Source of the DNA: JAQVWU01 sp964628455
GTDB lineage: Bacteria; Bacillota; Clostridia; Oscillospirales; CAG-272
Reading direction: 5' to 3'
Length of the DNA: 19,608 bases
Assembly: GCA_964628455.1 (NCBI GenBank)
Contig: CAZVPD010000061.1
Span: 1-19,608 of the forward strand
A model generated the notes under the pieces. The model was not told where the DNA came from. It did not search any database and saw nothing but the letters and a program-made list of their open reading frames with translations. Every line of letters starts with the position of its first letter. The first letter of the stretch is position 1. This document shows, one piece after another, positions 1 through 7,268 of this stretch. The position numbers and the translations under genes were made by a program.

Positions 1-60
1 CCTGCACTCTTTCGAACCGGTTTCTAAGACCGGCATGTCTGCCAGTTCCATCACACCCGC
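1..60 (-). tRNA. tRNA-Leu, anticodon UAG (3' part cut by window edge)
   Basis: The reverse strand reads as the 5' part of a leucine tRNA. It has the acceptor strand GCGGGTG, then TG and the ATGG D-stem start, and a D-loop of the AACTGGCAGAC type typical of tRNA-Leu. The anticodon stem CCGGT/ACCGG encloses loop CTTAGAA, with anticodon TAG at 26-24. A long variable arm begins before the sequence runs out. The T-arm and 3' acceptor strand lie outside the window. A consensus promoter lies just upstream. Confidence 0.93.
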
Positions 61-75
61 CTGCGTCACTCATTT

Positions 76-104
76 ATTTTAACATATCACACGTGTCTTG
101 TCAA
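76..104 (-). promoter_or_regulatory. Sigma-A promoter of the tRNA-Leu gene
   Basis: On the minus strand TTGACA (104-99) is followed by a 17-bp spacer and TAAAAT (81-76). The -10 box lies 15 nt before the first base of the tRNA, as expected for a tRNA promoter. The -35 box directly follows the T-run of the upstream terminator. Confidence 0.85.
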
Positions 105-163
105 TAAAAAACACAGCGGTAAATTCCGGACAAGCGACGGGTGACGCCGGATAACCGCTGTGT
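105..163 (-). terminator. Rho-independent terminator of the XRE regulator gene
   Basis: A perfect 10-bp inverted repeat (ACCGCTGTGT at 154-163, its complement at 111-120) with an inner TCCGG/CCGGA pairing (125-129 with 147-151) folds into a long hairpin. On the minus strand it is followed by six T. It begins 6 bp after the stop codon of the regulator at 170. The T-run abuts the -35 box of the tRNA-Leu promoter. Confidence 0.8.
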
Positions 164-169
164 TTGATT

Positions 170-850
170 TTATTGCTGCCAGTCAACCTCATTGAGATAT
201 TTTATTACTTCCCAGTCCAGAGCACCGTATACGACGGCAGCTTCTATCTGCTGATACATATATTTTGCATAAGGCAGCACATTTTTCAACAAATGCCAGT
301 CCAGTTCGCCGTCGAGTATTTTTTGAAATATAATCTGTCTGGAATCATCACTGAGCAGAGGGATCAGTTTTTCGAGCAATACTTCGTCAAGCGTGTCAAA
401 TGTAGCATTTTCAAGCAGTCTAACAACGCTTTCGTCATTGATATATTCAGCAAGTTCAACAATTTTCGATATATCGATTCCGTGCTTTCCCAGACCGGCG
501 GCGATTTTATCCAGCAGGCTGGGTTTTAATAAAGGCGCGATATTGATGATTTCGGATATGACATCGTCGTTGATCAGATCACCCGGCATATCCTTTTTTA
601 ATGCTGCGCTTTCAAGGACGGCCGCTTCTGTTTTTGTGGGATTGCCTGCGCCTATCAATGCGTCAATGGTTGTCCCGAAAACCTCGGCCATGGAAGTCAA
701 TATAGTGATTTCCGGAAAGCTTTCACCCTGTTCGTATTTTGATATGGCCTGGCGTGTTATGTATAATTTGTCTGCGAGTTCGGATTGTGTCATATCGCTT
801 TTTTTTCGAAGCGATGAAATATGCGCGCCGAATTTCTTTGTACTAAACAA
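170..850 (-). CDS. XRE-family transcriptional regulator with four C-terminal 29-residue repeats
   Basis: Predicted cytoplasmic DNA-binding protein of 226 aa. Residues about 6-64 form a Cro/C1-type helix-turn-helix (SELADKLYITRQAISKYEQG is the core). After a linker, residues 105-219 divide into four contiguous helical units of 29, 29, 29 and 28 residues; units 3 and 4 share a G-x-LDW motif. I chose the TTG start at 850. The reading frame stays open to an ATG at 964, but a perfect promoter (903-875) lies inside that extension, and an SD (AGAGGTG, 863-857) sits 6 nt before the TTG. The gene ends at a strong terminator, so it is probably monocistronic. Its targets are not evident; the solute-binding protein gene upstream on the same strand is one candidate. 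The HTH assignment is secure; the function of the repeat half is unknown. Confidence 0.85.
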   Translation of the reverse strand: MFSTKKFGAHISSLRKKSDMTQSELADKLYITRQAISKYEQGESFPEITILTSMAEVFGTTIDALIGAGNPTKTEAAVLESAALKKDMPGDLINDDVISEIINIAPLLKPSLLDKIAAGLGKHGIDISKIVELAEYINDESVVRLLENATFDTLDEVLLEKLIPLLSDDSRQIIFQKILDGELDWHLLKNVLPYAKYMYQQIEAAVVYGALDWEVIKYLNEVDWQQ

Positions 851-874
851 AATCAACACCTCTTTCCGCCATTC

Positions 875-903
875 ATTATATAACGCTATCGGGTTTATTT
901 CAA
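875..903 (-). promoter_or_regulatory. Sigma-A promoter of the XRE regulator
   Basis: On the minus strand TTGAAA (903-898), a 17-bp spacer and a perfect TATAAT (880-875). The predicted transcription start near 868 leaves a leader of about 18 nt carrying the SD. This rules out the upstream ATG at 964 as the start of the regulator. Confidence 0.82.
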
Positions 904-960
904 GCAACTTCTGGTTGCCGTCATAAACACTATGCGTATATTCAGCCGTATTTTGAAAAA

Positions 961-2428
961 TCAATATTTTTCATTCATGGCGGATATTATTTTTTCGACG
1001 GCTTTTTCCGCTGCGGGCATACGTTTTTCTACATACGAGGCAATATCACGGTCATAGGTCATAGGCATATAGACTATATCCTGCAGTCCGCCGAAAGTGC
1101 ATATCGCGCCTATGTCGTATCTGCGGTTGGCAAATATGATATCAAGCATGACCGATGATTCTTCGTCACGGGCAATGATTCCGTTCAGCAGAGTATCATA
1201 ATACGCGGTTTTTACGTTTTTGTATCCTTCGTATGCCATAGCTTCCAGAAATATACCGGTATTTTCCGAATCCGTATTGGAAATAGGAACACACATAAAA
1301 ATTCCGGTCCAGGGATTTACCGTGTTATAATATTCTTTTTGTGTTTCATCGAATTTGGGAATAGGTATTATTCCGAAATCAGCTTCCATCGTACGCAGCG
1401 ATACGATATTGATCATGCGTATCCACATAAACAAACCCTGATCTCCCTGAAACATGGCGTCCATTCCAACGTTAAAGTCGCCTTTGAGAAACATGACGTT
1501 GAAACATGTATCTTTGTCATACAGGACATCGAAAATTTTTTGAGCTTTGGATACGGCGGATTCGCTGTTTATCGAAATATACGGCATGTCGTCGGCATCT
1601 TTTTTTGCTATNNNNNNNNNNTCCGGCAATAAGGCAGTCCAGCAGTGTATCGCGCTGATATAAAAATCCGAACAGGTCGTTTTCATTCATTTCACCATTG
1701 CCGTCGATATCTGCAGAAACCGTTTTAATGATGGACCCGAATGTGTCCAGCGTCCAGGCTGCGTCGCTTACATAATTATAAGGGCTCTCGATATTATAGT
1801 CGCCGATTATTTTTTTGTTGAATACCAGGGTTGACGTGGCGCCTTTGTCATTGGTCGTCATATAGCTGTTGATGCCGAACTGCCTGCCCCCCATCGAAAG
1901 TCCGCTGACCGAACCGGTGTCCCACCAGGGCATAGTAAAATCAAGATAAGGAATTTTATTCAGGTCAAGGATGAGTCCGCCGGTCACCAGGGCGGAATAT
2001 GCCTGCATGCGCGGTAAAAAAACATCGAATGCATTATCACCTGCATTAACGGAACTTCGGAGTTTGCTTAAAGCGTCATTCGGTGCATCAATATTATGTT
2101 CCGCGACAACACAGTTATACATCTCCTGAACATTTCCGTTGCGAACATACTGCGCGTCGTTTACCGCGTTGCCGTTCATCTCGGTTATGACGATTTCATT
2201 CATCGTCCAGACCGCTTCACCGGGCCAGTTGCATGTAAGAAAGGTGAAGGTTTTACCGTCCATATCAGCAAAGGGCAGATCGGGTTTTAATTCGGGTACA
2301 GTGGATTCCTCTTCTGTAACCGGTGCTGTTCCATCGGCTGAACCGCTGTCAGCCGTGTTTTCGGCACATGACAGCAGCTGAAACAATAACAGAAACAAAA
2401 TAAGGAAAGAAACTTTTGACCTGTTCAT
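961..2428 (-). CDS. Extracellular solute-binding lipoprotein (sugar ABC transporter type), interrupted by an assembly gap
   Basis: Binding protein of a carbohydrate-type ABC importer, anchored outside the membrane. The N terminus has basic residues, a hydrophobic stretch and lipobox LLSC with Cys21. The part before the gap contains an EF-hand-like acidic loop (DIDGNGEMNEND) of the kind common in these proteins. The part after the gap has the typical closing region (FGIIPIPKFDE, then NPWTGIFMCVPIS). Ten N at 1612-1621 break the frame: the upstream part reads in one frame, the downstream part (to the stop at 961) in another. The 10 N are almost certainly a placeholder of unknown length, so I treat this as one intact gene of about 490 aa rather than a frameshift. 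ATG at 2428 has SD GGGAGG 6 nt away. No permease or ATPase is adjacent, so it is an orphan binding protein here. Specificity is unknown. Confidence 0.85.
1612..1621. other. Assembly gap (10 N)
   Basis: Ten undetermined bases inside the solute-binding protein gene. The frame differs on the two sides, so the true gap length is not 10 (modulo 3), or the flanking contig ends are imperfect. Confidence 0.98.
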
Positions 2429-2455
2429 ATATACCTCCCGATTATTTATAAATAT

Positions 2456-2484
2456 AGTATATCACTTAATTCATATAATATCAA
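2456..2484 (-). promoter_or_regulatory. Sigma-A promoter of the solute-binding protein gene
   Basis: On the minus strand TTGATA (2484-2479), a 17-bp spacer and TATACT (2461-2456). The start is expected near 2449, giving a leader of about 20 nt that contains the GGGAGG SD. The -35 box lies entirely within one arm of the inverted repeat at 2475-2500. Confidence 0.72.
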
Positions 2485-2500
2485 TATATGTTGATATTAT
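2475..2500. promoter_or_regulatory. Candidate operator: perfect 10-bp inverted repeat
   Basis: ATAATATCAA (2475-2484), six spacer bases, then the exact complement TTGATATTAT (2491-2500). It lies between two divergent genes, covers the -35 box of the solute-binding protein promoter and is about 31 bp upstream of the -35 box of the Crp/Fnr gene. The centre is roughly 38 bp upstream of the predicted solute-binding protein transcript start. The divergent regulator is the natural candidate to bind it, but this is inference. Confidence 0.6.
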
Positions 2501-2530
2501 TGCTCTCTTTATATAATTCGGTTGTATATC

Positions 2531-2559
2531 TTGACAGATAGTGTCTCATATGATACAAT
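2531..2559 (+). promoter_or_regulatory. Sigma-A promoter of the Crp/Fnr gene and ABC transporter operon
   Basis: TTGACA (2531-2536), a 17-bp spacer and TACAAT (2554-2559). The expected start is near 2566, which excludes the earlier in-frame TTG at 2522 as the translation start. Confidence 0.83.
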
Positions 2560-2599
2560 TGCAATCAAGATCAAAAGAAATCGGGTGATTGTAAGAAAC

Positions 2600-3283
2600 G
2601 TGGATAAACCGGACGGGAAAACCTGTGATATGCTGCGTAAATTGTTTCTTTTTCGGGATATCGATGAATCTGTTTTTATAAGAGCTGTTTCCGGCTGCGG
2701 GTTTCATATAAATAACTATATTTCGGGTGAAGTGATCTATAATGCTGCAAAATATGAAAAGTCACTCGGATTTATTTTAAGCGGGTCGGTTGTTATCGCT
2801 ACAGCTGACAGCACAAAAAAAACACTGCTTAAAACATTGGGTCCGGGTGAAGTATTCGGCGCTGCATCGCTTTTCGGGAATGATGCAGAATATGTCACTC
2901 AGATCATCGCAAAAAACGCCACAACAGCTGCTTTTTTTACTCAGTCCTCGATATCCGAAATAATCGCCTCAGACAGTCGTGCGGCAATAAACTATATTCA
3001 TTTTTTGTCAGACCGTATACGTTTTCTGAACAATAAAATACTGGCTTTTACTTCCGGAAACGCGGAAACACGTCTGGCCCGATTTATTGAAAAATTACCG
3101 GAAACCGACGGGATCGTAACACTCCCTTTCGGACTCACACAGCTTGCGGATTCTCTGGACATAGGCAGAGCTTCGCTTTACCGTGCTTTTGATACGCTTG
3201 TTTTAACCGGCTGTATTAAACGGAACGGTAAAAAAATCACTGTTTTGTCCCGTAAATTATTGAGCGGATTCAAACAAACATAA
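2600..3283 (+). CDS. Crp/Fnr-family transcriptional regulator
   Basis: Predicted effector-responsive activator or repressor of 227 aa. The N-terminal half has the cyclic-nucleotide-binding-type beta-roll (pattern GEVIYN, LGFILSGSVVI, LGPGEVFGAASLFG). A long dimerisation helix follows, then a Crp-type winged HTH from about residue 179 (LTQLADSLDIGRASLYRAFD). There is no N-terminal cysteine cluster of the Fnr iron-sulfur type, so the signal is unknown. The start is uncertain: GTG at 2600 has a GGTGAT sequence complementary to the anti-SD 10 nt upstream; GTG 2585 and ATG 2630 are alternatives. Longer forms back to TTG 2522 are excluded by the promoter at 2531-2559. The gene is 26 nt upstream of a NitT/TauT-type ABC operon and divergent from a solute-binding protein gene, so it may control either or both. 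Confidence 0.85.
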   Translation: MDKPDGKTCDMLRKLFLFRDIDESVFIRAVSGCGFHINNYISGEVIYNAAKYEKSLGFILSGSVVIATADSTKKTLLKTLGPGEVFGAASLFGNDAEYVTQIIAKNATTAAFFTQSSISEIIASDSRAAINYIHFLSDRIRFLNNKILAFTSGNAETRLARFIEKLPETDGIVTLPFGLTQLADSLDIGRASLYRAFDTLVLTGCIKRNGKKITVLSRKLLSGFKQT

Positions 3284-3309
3284 AAAATCAAGAACAGGAA
3301 GAAATCAAA

Positions 3310-4278
3310 ATGAAAAAGTTATCTGCGATTCTCATTGTTTTTATATTCATCTTAACGGTTGTTTCATGCAGTCCCGTTGAAAAAACAGAAATAAATGTAT
3401 CTGTACTTGCCGGTCCCACGGGTATGGGTGCCGCGAAGCTGATGAATGACAATACTGCCGGAAGCGCGTTAAACCATTACTCGTTTACCGTATCGACCTC
3501 ACCCGATGAAGTTACCGCAGCAGTCATCGGCGGTTCCGCTGACATCGCTGCTGTCCCGGCAAATCTTGCGTCGGTCCTGTATAATAAAACAAAAGGGGAA
3601 ATTCAGGTTGTTGCAGTCAATACGCTCGGAGTCTTGTATATGCTTGAAAACGGCAGCGCGGTGAATTCAGTCGCTGATCTCCGCGGAAAAACCATATATG
3701 CGACCGGCCAGGCTTCGACTCCGGAGTATATCCTCAGATATATTCTGACGCAAAACGGGATAGATCCCGATAATGATGTTACAATTGAATATTATCCCGC
3801 TCATGCGGAGCTTGCGACGGTTATTTCTTCCGGAGATATTCTGCTGGGAATGCTTCCCGAGCCTAATGTTACGGCTGTATTGTCCGCCAATTCAGATGTT
3901 CGGATTGCTTTGAACCTGACCGATGAGTGGAATAAAATTTCCGGCGGGACAAGCAAGCTGATTCAGGGCTGTGTGATCGTCAATAAAGCCTTTGCGGACG
4001 CAAACAAAGCAGCGCTGGACGATTTTTTGACAGAATATAAAGAATCGATCGATTATGTAAATGAAAACAAAGCCGAAGCCGGTGTGATGATTGCGGAAAA
4101 CGGTATTCTGCCTAAAGCTGAAATTGCGGAAAAAGCTATTCCGAACAGCAATATCGTATATATCGACGGTGATGAGATGCAGAAACAGCTTTCCGGTTTG
4201 TTGGAAATTTTGTTGAATGCCAACCCGGTCTCAGTCGGAGGAATTTTGCCCGATGACGCGTTCTATTATAAAAAGTAA
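3310..4278 (+). CDS. NitT/TauT-type ABC transporter substrate-binding lipoprotein
   Basis: Extracellular binding protein of a nitrate/sulfonate/taurine/pyrimidine-precursor type importer, 322 aa. A lipoprotein signal with lipobox VVSC (Cys20) is followed by an NMT1/SsuA-like fold: an early GPTGMGAAKL loop, GGSADIAAVPANLA in the first lobe, DLRGKTIYATGQASTPEYILRYIL in the hinge region, and a phase with LLGMLPEPNVTAVL. SD AGGAAG lies upstream of ATG 3310. The coding end overlaps the permease start by 26 nt, so the subunits are translationally linked. The binding pocket cannot be assigned to a ligand from sequence; similarity across this family is too broad to separate nitrate, sulfonates and thiamine precursors. 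Confidence 0.88.
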   Translation: MKKLSAILIVFIFILTVVSCSPVEKTEINVSVLAGPTGMGAAKLMNDNTAGSALNHYSFTVSTSPDEVTAAVIGGSADIAAVPANLASVLYNKTKGEIQVVAVNTLGVLYMLENGSAVNSVADLRGKTIYATGQASTPEYILRYILTQNGIDPDNDVTIEYYPAHAELATVISSGDILLGMLPEPNVTAVLSANSDVRIALNLTDEWNKISGGTSKLIQGCVIVNKAFADANKAALDDFLTEYKESIDYVNENKAEAGVMIAENGILPKAEIAEKAIPNSNIVYIDGDEMQKQLSGLLEILLNANPVSVGGILPDDAFYYKK

Positions 4279-5020
4279 TAAACTGCCCGGATTTCTCAGA
4301 AATGTTTTTGTTACGGTATTCTGGCTTGCGGTTTGGGAAGTTTCGGCACTTTTTGTAAGGCGTGAGTTGCTTGTGGTTTCTCCTCTGCGTGTCGCCGTAC
4401 GGTTATTCGAATTATCCGCAACAGGTGATTTCTGGACTGTTACGGCGATATCGCTTCTGAGGGTATTGAGCGGATTCCTGATCGGCAATATATCAGGCAT
4501 TATCATCGCTGCTTTGACTTTTCGCATAAAGCCGCTTCATCATCTGCTGGCTCCGCTGTTAACCGTCATCCGCGTCACTCCCATCGCTTCTTTTATCATA
4601 CTTGCACTGGTTTGGATGAAAAACGGGGTGGTCCCCGTTTTTATATCTTTTTTAATTGTTTTACCGATTATATGGAGCGGTGTTTCCGCGGGATTGGGAT
4701 CGGTCGACCGTCAGCTTTATGAAACAGCGGTTATGTACGGCTTTTCAACCCGGAAAATGATCTTTAAATTATATATTCCTTCAATTATGCCGTTTTATAA
4801 AACAGCGATGATCAACGCTGTAGGCCTTGCCTGGAAGACCGGGGTGGCTGCAGAAGTTTTATGTACACCTGTTTTCTCGATCGGCAGACAGATTTACGAA
4901 TCAAAGCTTTATCTTGAAACGCCTGATTTATTCGCATGGACCGCGGCGCTGATCATCATCAGCCTGTTGATAGAACATCTGATCAAAAAGGTTGTGAATA
5001 TAACGGAGAAAAGACATTGA
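4253..5020 (+). CDS. NitT/TauT-type ABC transporter permease
   Basis: Integral membrane subunit of 255 aa with about six hydrophobic segments and a BPD_transp_1/SsuC-like layout. The cytoplasmic EAA loop is clear (ETAVMYGFSTRKMIFKLYIP) and couples to the ATPase. I chose ATG 4253 because GGAGGA (4237-4242) lies 10 nt upstream; the earlier in-frame ATG at 4217 has no SD and would sit deep inside the preceding gene. It overlaps the binding-protein gene by 26 nt and its stop overlaps the TTG of the ATPase gene by 4 nt, so the three are one translational unit. Confidence 0.88.
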   Translation: MTRSIIKSNKLPGFLRNVFVTVFWLAVWEVSALFVRRELLVVSPLRVAVRLFELSATGDFWTVTAISLLRVLSGFLIGNISGIIIAALTFRIKPLHHLLAPLLTVIRVTPIASFIILALVWMKNGVVPVFISFLIVLPIIWSGVSAGLGSVDRQLYETAVMYGFSTRKMIFKLYIPSIMPFYKTAMINAVGLAWKTGVAAEVLCTPVFSIGRQIYESKLYLETPDLFAWTAALIIISLLIEHLIKKVVNITEKRH

Positions 5021-5637
5021 GTATTCTTATAGAAAACATTTCGAAAAGCTTTAACGGGAATCCCGTTCTGGATTCTGTTTCATTAATAATTCCAATGGGA
5101 AAGATAACCGCAATACTGGGTCCGTCCGGAACCGGCAAAACCACTTTATTGAGACTTATCGCGGAACTGGATAAGCCCGACAGAGGATTTATAAAAGGTG
5201 TATCTCAAAAAGACACGGCCTATATGTTCCAGGAGTCACGCTTATTCCCGTGGATGACGGCTCTTGAGAATATCGCATGTGTTATTCATAAAAAGAATAC
5301 CGCCGCTCTGAAGGAAGCGGCTGAATGGCTGGAGAAAGTAAAACTGACACAGGACGGTAATAAGTATCCCTCCGAATTGTCGGGCGGTATGAATCGAAGG
5401 ACAGCGCTTGCGCGGACGCTTGCTTACCGCAAGTCTTTGATATTGCTTGACGAACCTTTTTATGGGCTGGATGCCGGACTCAAATCGGAAATCATAACTA
5501 TGACCGGCAGGGAAACGATCGGTAAAACCGTTATATTTATCACGCATGATTTAACCGAAGCGGAATCATTCTCAGACAATATTATTTATCTGAATCAGGC
5601 CGGTTATTTATCGGAAGCCAGTCAAGCACCGTTTTGA
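5017..5637 (+). CDS. NitT/TauT-type ABC transporter ATP-binding protein
   Basis: ATPase of 206 aa that powers the importer from the cytoplasmic face. Walker A GPSGTGKTT at 35-43, Q-loop FQES near 72, signature LSGGM at 121-125 (Met replaces the usual Gln), Walker B LILLDEP at 141-147, D-loop GLD and switch His177 (ITHD). It starts at TTG 5017, with CGGAGA 7 nt before it; the TTG overlaps the permease stop. At 206 aa it is about 40-50 residues shorter than typical SsuB/TauB proteins, ending soon after the H-loop. Its last 56 bp overlap the end of the convergent esterase gene. Confidence 0.88.
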   Translation: MSILIENISKSFNGNPVLDSVSLIIPMGKITAILGPSGTGKTTLLRLIAELDKPDRGFIKGVSQKDTAYMFQESRLFPWMTALENIACVIHKKNTAALKEAAEWLEKVKLTQDGNKYPSELSGGMNRRTALARTLAYRKSLILLDEPFYGLDAGLKSEIITMTGRETIGKTVIFITHDLTEAESFSDNIIYLNQAGYLSEASQAPF

Positions 5638-6361
5638 TTTTTTCATCCCAGTATTTCCACTGGTGGTCTCCCTGCGATTCCTCGAACGTCAGATCGAATG
5701 AAAGCGAACGAAGACGGTCCCGCATCATAATATTCTGATTATAAAGAAAGTCTTCGGTTCCGCACCAGAGATAAATTTTGGGCAGCGGTTTGTCCGATTC
5801 GGCGAGTTTACCCGCTGCGGCATACAGGTCATTGTCGCTGCCGGAAAAATCATCCGATGTGCCGAAAACATTATAAAATAAATCGTTTTTATCGCTTTCA
5901 TTGTTGTTTTCTTTCATTAAACGCATATGAACGGCACCGGAAAGGGAAGCTGCGGCGGAGAATGTTTCGGAATCAAGCAGTCCCAGTTTCAGTGCTCCGT
6001 AACCGCCCATTGAAAGACCGGCGGCGAAAGTATCATCGCGGCGCGGTGAAATTTTCGGAAATAAATCCCGGCAAACAGCGGGAAGTTCCTTTGCGATAAA
6101 AGTATAGTATTTTAATCCGTGTTTCATATCGGTATACCAGCCGAGATGGGTGGAGGGCATAATGACCGCTATTCTTTTTTCATCTGCGTATCGTTCGATG
6201 GAAGTGCGCCGCTGCCAGACGGTATGGTCATCGCTCATTCCGTGGAGCAGATACAGCGAGGGATACACCGAGTCCTGCGGTGTGTTCTGAGGGAGGATGA
6301 CATCCATCATCATCATCATTCCCAGAGTATTCGAAAAAAAGTTTACGTGCAAAAGCGCCAT
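5582..6361 (-). CDS. Alpha/beta-hydrolase esterase (esterase D / EstA-like family)
   Basis: Putative carboxylesterase of the PF00756 type (tributyrin esterase, acetyl-xylan esterase, S-formylglutathione hydrolase relatives), 259 aa and without a signal peptide, so probably cytoplasmic. The nucleophile elbow is GLSMGG (Ser117), the acid is likely Asp204 in GTEDF and the base His233 in GDHQW; LLHG near 38-41 contributes to the oxyanion region. ATG 6361 is preferred because the protein then begins MALLHVNFFSNTLG as family members do, with AGGA 6 nt upstream. An ATG at 6397 with AAAGGA 4 nt away is an alternative but would add a peptide encoded inside an inverted repeat. Residues 15-19 are five consecutive Met. 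It is the last gene of the rlmA-SpoU run. Substrate unknown. Confidence 0.87.
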   Translation of the reverse strand: MALLHVNFFSNTLGMMMMMDVILPQNTPQDSVYPSLYLLHGMSDDHTVWQRRTSIERYADEKRIAVIMPSTHLGWYTDMKHGLKYYTFIAKELPAVCRDLFPKISPRRDDTFAAGLSMGGYGALKLGLLDSETFSAAASLSGAVHMRLMKENNNESDKNDLFYNVFGTSDDFSGSDNDLYAAAGKLAESDKPLPKIYLWCGTEDFLYNQNIMMRDRLRSLSFDLTFEESQGDHQWKYWDEKIKTVLDWLPINNRPDSDK

Positions 6362-6371
6362 AATCAATCCT

Positions 6372-6399
6372 GTATGATAAAGCCGCTGCCGTATCATAC
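6372..6399. repeat. Inverted repeat in the leader of the esterase gene
   Basis: GTATGAT (6372-6378) and its exact complement ATCATAC (6393-6399), with a 14-bp GC-rich centre. It sits just upstream of the esterase SD. It may be an operator or an RNA hairpin that shields the SD; no T-run follows, so it is not a terminator. Confidence 0.5.
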
Positions 6400-6434
6400 G
6401 TTCCTTTCTGTGTATTATTTATAATTTATAAAAA

Positions 6435-7265
6435 TCATATGCTTTTAAAATATCGCTGCCTCATCGCCTCGGAAAAAACGGCTGTCGCAGCACAGGCGAC
6501 ATTTATGGAGGAAGCGGATGATTGTTCCGCCATGGGGATTGTCGCCAGAATATCGCAATATTCCTTTAAACTGCGGTTGAGTCCGTCGGTTTCGTTTCCG
6601 ATCATAATGAGCGTGGGAACCGTCAGGTCCGTATTATATATGCTTTTTTCTTTGTGTGCCGTAGTTCCGATTATTCTGAAGGACGGATGATCTGATTTCA
6701 TTTGATCCATATATTTTAAAAGAGAAACGCTGTCGGCGATTCTTATACATGGAACATAGAAAAACGACCCCATTGACGCCGTAATAACTTCGGGATCATA
6801 TAAATCGACCGCATGCCCTGTGATGATAATTCCGTCTAATCCAAACGCATCACAGGATCTGATCATTGTACCGAGATTGCCTTTATTGGACGGCCGGTCA
6901 AACAAAACTATCATCGGGCAATGGGATTGTTTCAACCGGTTAAATCCGTCTTCTCTCATCTCGGCAACCGCGATAATTTCGGAAGGATTTTCCTTGGAAC
7001 TCAGAATACTCATCAAAGCTGCGGTCAGTTCATAGTTGGTTTCTGTTTTTATGTTTTTAATAATATCGCATGCCCAGCGGGATAAAGTCATTTCCGTCGA
7101 ATAACACAACGATACGAATTTCCAGTTGTTTTTTACCGCTTCGTTTATATTGCGGACACCTTCGATAAAAAATTGCCCTAATTTATACCGTTTGTTTCTG
7201 TTTGTTTTTATGACTTCTATATGCTGGAATGCCGCATTGGCTGAAAATAACTTTTTTGTCGGCAT
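6435..7265 (-). CDS. SpoU/TrmH-family RNA 2'-O-methyltransferase
   Basis: Predicted SAM-dependent RNA ribose methyltransferase with a knotted SPOUT fold, 276 aa. The N-terminal part (about 8-100) resembles the RNA-binding domain found ahead of many SpoU domains. Motif 1 is NKGNLGTMIRSCDAFG at 127-142, with the conserved Asn and Arg; motif 2 is LIMIGNETDGLN at 219-230; motif 3 begins IPM at 243 and has INVACAA, two residues longer than the usual spacing and departing from SLNVS. SD AAGGAAA lies 7-8 nt from ATG 7265. Only 3 nt separate it from the rlmA-like gene, so the two rRNA/tRNA modification genes are co-transcribed. The target nucleotide is not deducible. Confidence 0.88.
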   Translation of the reverse strand: MPTKKLFSANAAFQHIEVIKTNRNKRYKLGQFFIEGVRNINEAVKNNWKFVSLCYSTEMTLSRWACDIIKNIKTETNYELTAALMSILSSKENPSEIIAVAEMREDGFNRLKQSHCPMIVLFDRPSNKGNLGTMIRSCDAFGLDGIIITGHAVDLYDPEVITASMGSFFYVPCIRIADSVSLLKYMDQMKSDHPSFRIIGTTAHKEKSIYNTDLTVPTLIMIGNETDGLNRSLKEYCDILATIPMAEQSSASSINVACAATAVFSEAMRQRYFKSI

Positions 7266-7268
7266 AAA

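Noticed and set aside
903..919. Terminator of the solute-binding protein gene
   Set aside because: A GCAAC/GTTGC hairpin exists but lacks a T-run and overlaps the XRE promoter; support is too weak.
164..926. Plus-strand open frames antisense to the XRE regulator
   Set aside because: They lie opposite a gene with a clear HTH, promoter, SD and terminator, have no SD of their own and no recognisable domain.
2475..2500. Canonical Fnr or Crp box
   Set aside because: The half-sites are in everted order (ATCAA-N6-TTGAT) relative to TTGAT-N4-ATCAA, so I call it only a candidate operator.
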